A stretch of 5,256 nt of DNA, taken from positions 1 through 5,256 of the forward strand of contig JAURMY010000022.1 of assembly GCA_030830465.1 (NCBI GenBank), given 5' to 3'. A program made the translations under genes and the position numbers. How positions within the stretch are numbered: the first letter of the stretch is position 1; every line of letters begins with the position of its first letter. Below are positions 5,189-5,256 of the stretch, in pieces. The stretch comes from Alphaproteobacteria bacterium (GTDB lineage: Bacteria > Pseudomonadota > Alphaproteobacteria > Rhodobacterales > Rhodobacteraceae). A model generated the notes under the pieces. That model searched no databases. It was given only the letters and a program-made list of their open reading frames with translations, and had not been told where the DNA came from.

Positions 5189-5256
5189 CGATAGGTCAGG
5201 CAGCAAGCCAGTCTGTGTTTAATCCGGCTATTTTCTCAATCCGCCCCCGCCTTCAA
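5189..5256. other. Right-edge non-coding stretch
   Basis: These 68 bases follow the stop of the SnoaL-like gene. The only structure seen is a 5-bp inverted repeat, CTGAC/GTCAG (5185-5189 and 5195-5199), too short and without a T-run to call a terminator. No start codon with a convincing ribosome site is present. The C-terminus of a convergent gene could lie here on the minus strand, but too little is visible to support it. Confidence 0.5.

Noticed and set aside
5185..5199. CTGAC/GTCAG as operon terminator
   Set aside because: Only five pairs, no T-run after it, and it overlaps the stop codon; too weak to call.
4232..5206. 324-residue open frame on the minus strand opposite the SnoaL-like gene
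   Set aside because: It is antisense to a convincing gene with family motifs, has a His/Pro/Arg/Gly-rich composition typical of high-G+C shadow frames, and shows no recognisable domain.
1..5256. CRISPR array, tRNA/rRNA genes, insertion sequences or phage genes
   Set aside because: No repeated spacer pattern, cloverleaf-like sequence, transposase frame or terminal inverted repeats were seen; the window is almost fully explained by the transporter genes.

Overview
The window looks like a piece of an alphaproteobacterial chromosome, most likely from the Rhodobacterales (roseobacter-type). That placement rests on the moderately high G+C, the codon use and the general look of the proteins; no rRNA or marker gene is present, so it is an inference. 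The content is a carbohydrate-type ABC importer (CUT1 / MalFGK-like family) plus one enzyme-like gene, arranged around a compact divergent control region.

Layout. On the minus strand, 1-721 is the N-terminal 240 residues of a MalK/UgpC-type ATPase; its C-terminal regulatory domain lies beyond the left edge. Positions 722-953 are a divergent intergenic region. On the plus strand follow a periplasmic substrate-binding protein (954-2192), a 67-nt gap holding a strong stem-loop, a first permease (2260-3288), a second permease (3292-4173, 3-nt gap) and a 336-residue protein with two SnoaL-like domains (4178-5188, 4-nt gap). The last 68 bases (5189-5256) show no assignable gene.

How it works together. 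The binding protein captures a solute, probably a sugar, polyol or glycoside, in the periplasm. The two permeases form the membrane channel, each with an EAA loop to dock the ATPase, and the divergently read ATPase powers import. The SnoaL-like protein is tightly coupled to the second permease and is the least expected member. The substrate cannot be read from the sequence.

Regulation. The intergenic region holds two 16-bp LacI-family-like operators, 735-750 and 859-874. They match at 14 of 16 positions when one is reverse-complemented, both have a central CG, and each lies just downstream of a plausible -10 element for one of the two divergent transcription units. Their centres are 124 bp apart. 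Between and beside them are a perfect 12-bp palindrome, a 15-bp inverted repeat followed by a T-run, and a 5'-UTR hairpin with a UUCG loop. No regulator gene is in the window.

Most noteworthy: the tandem SnoaL-like protein, in which a D-x-x-H-x-x-x-Q-x-G motif recurs at exactly 175 residues' distance, and the symmetric two-operator control region.
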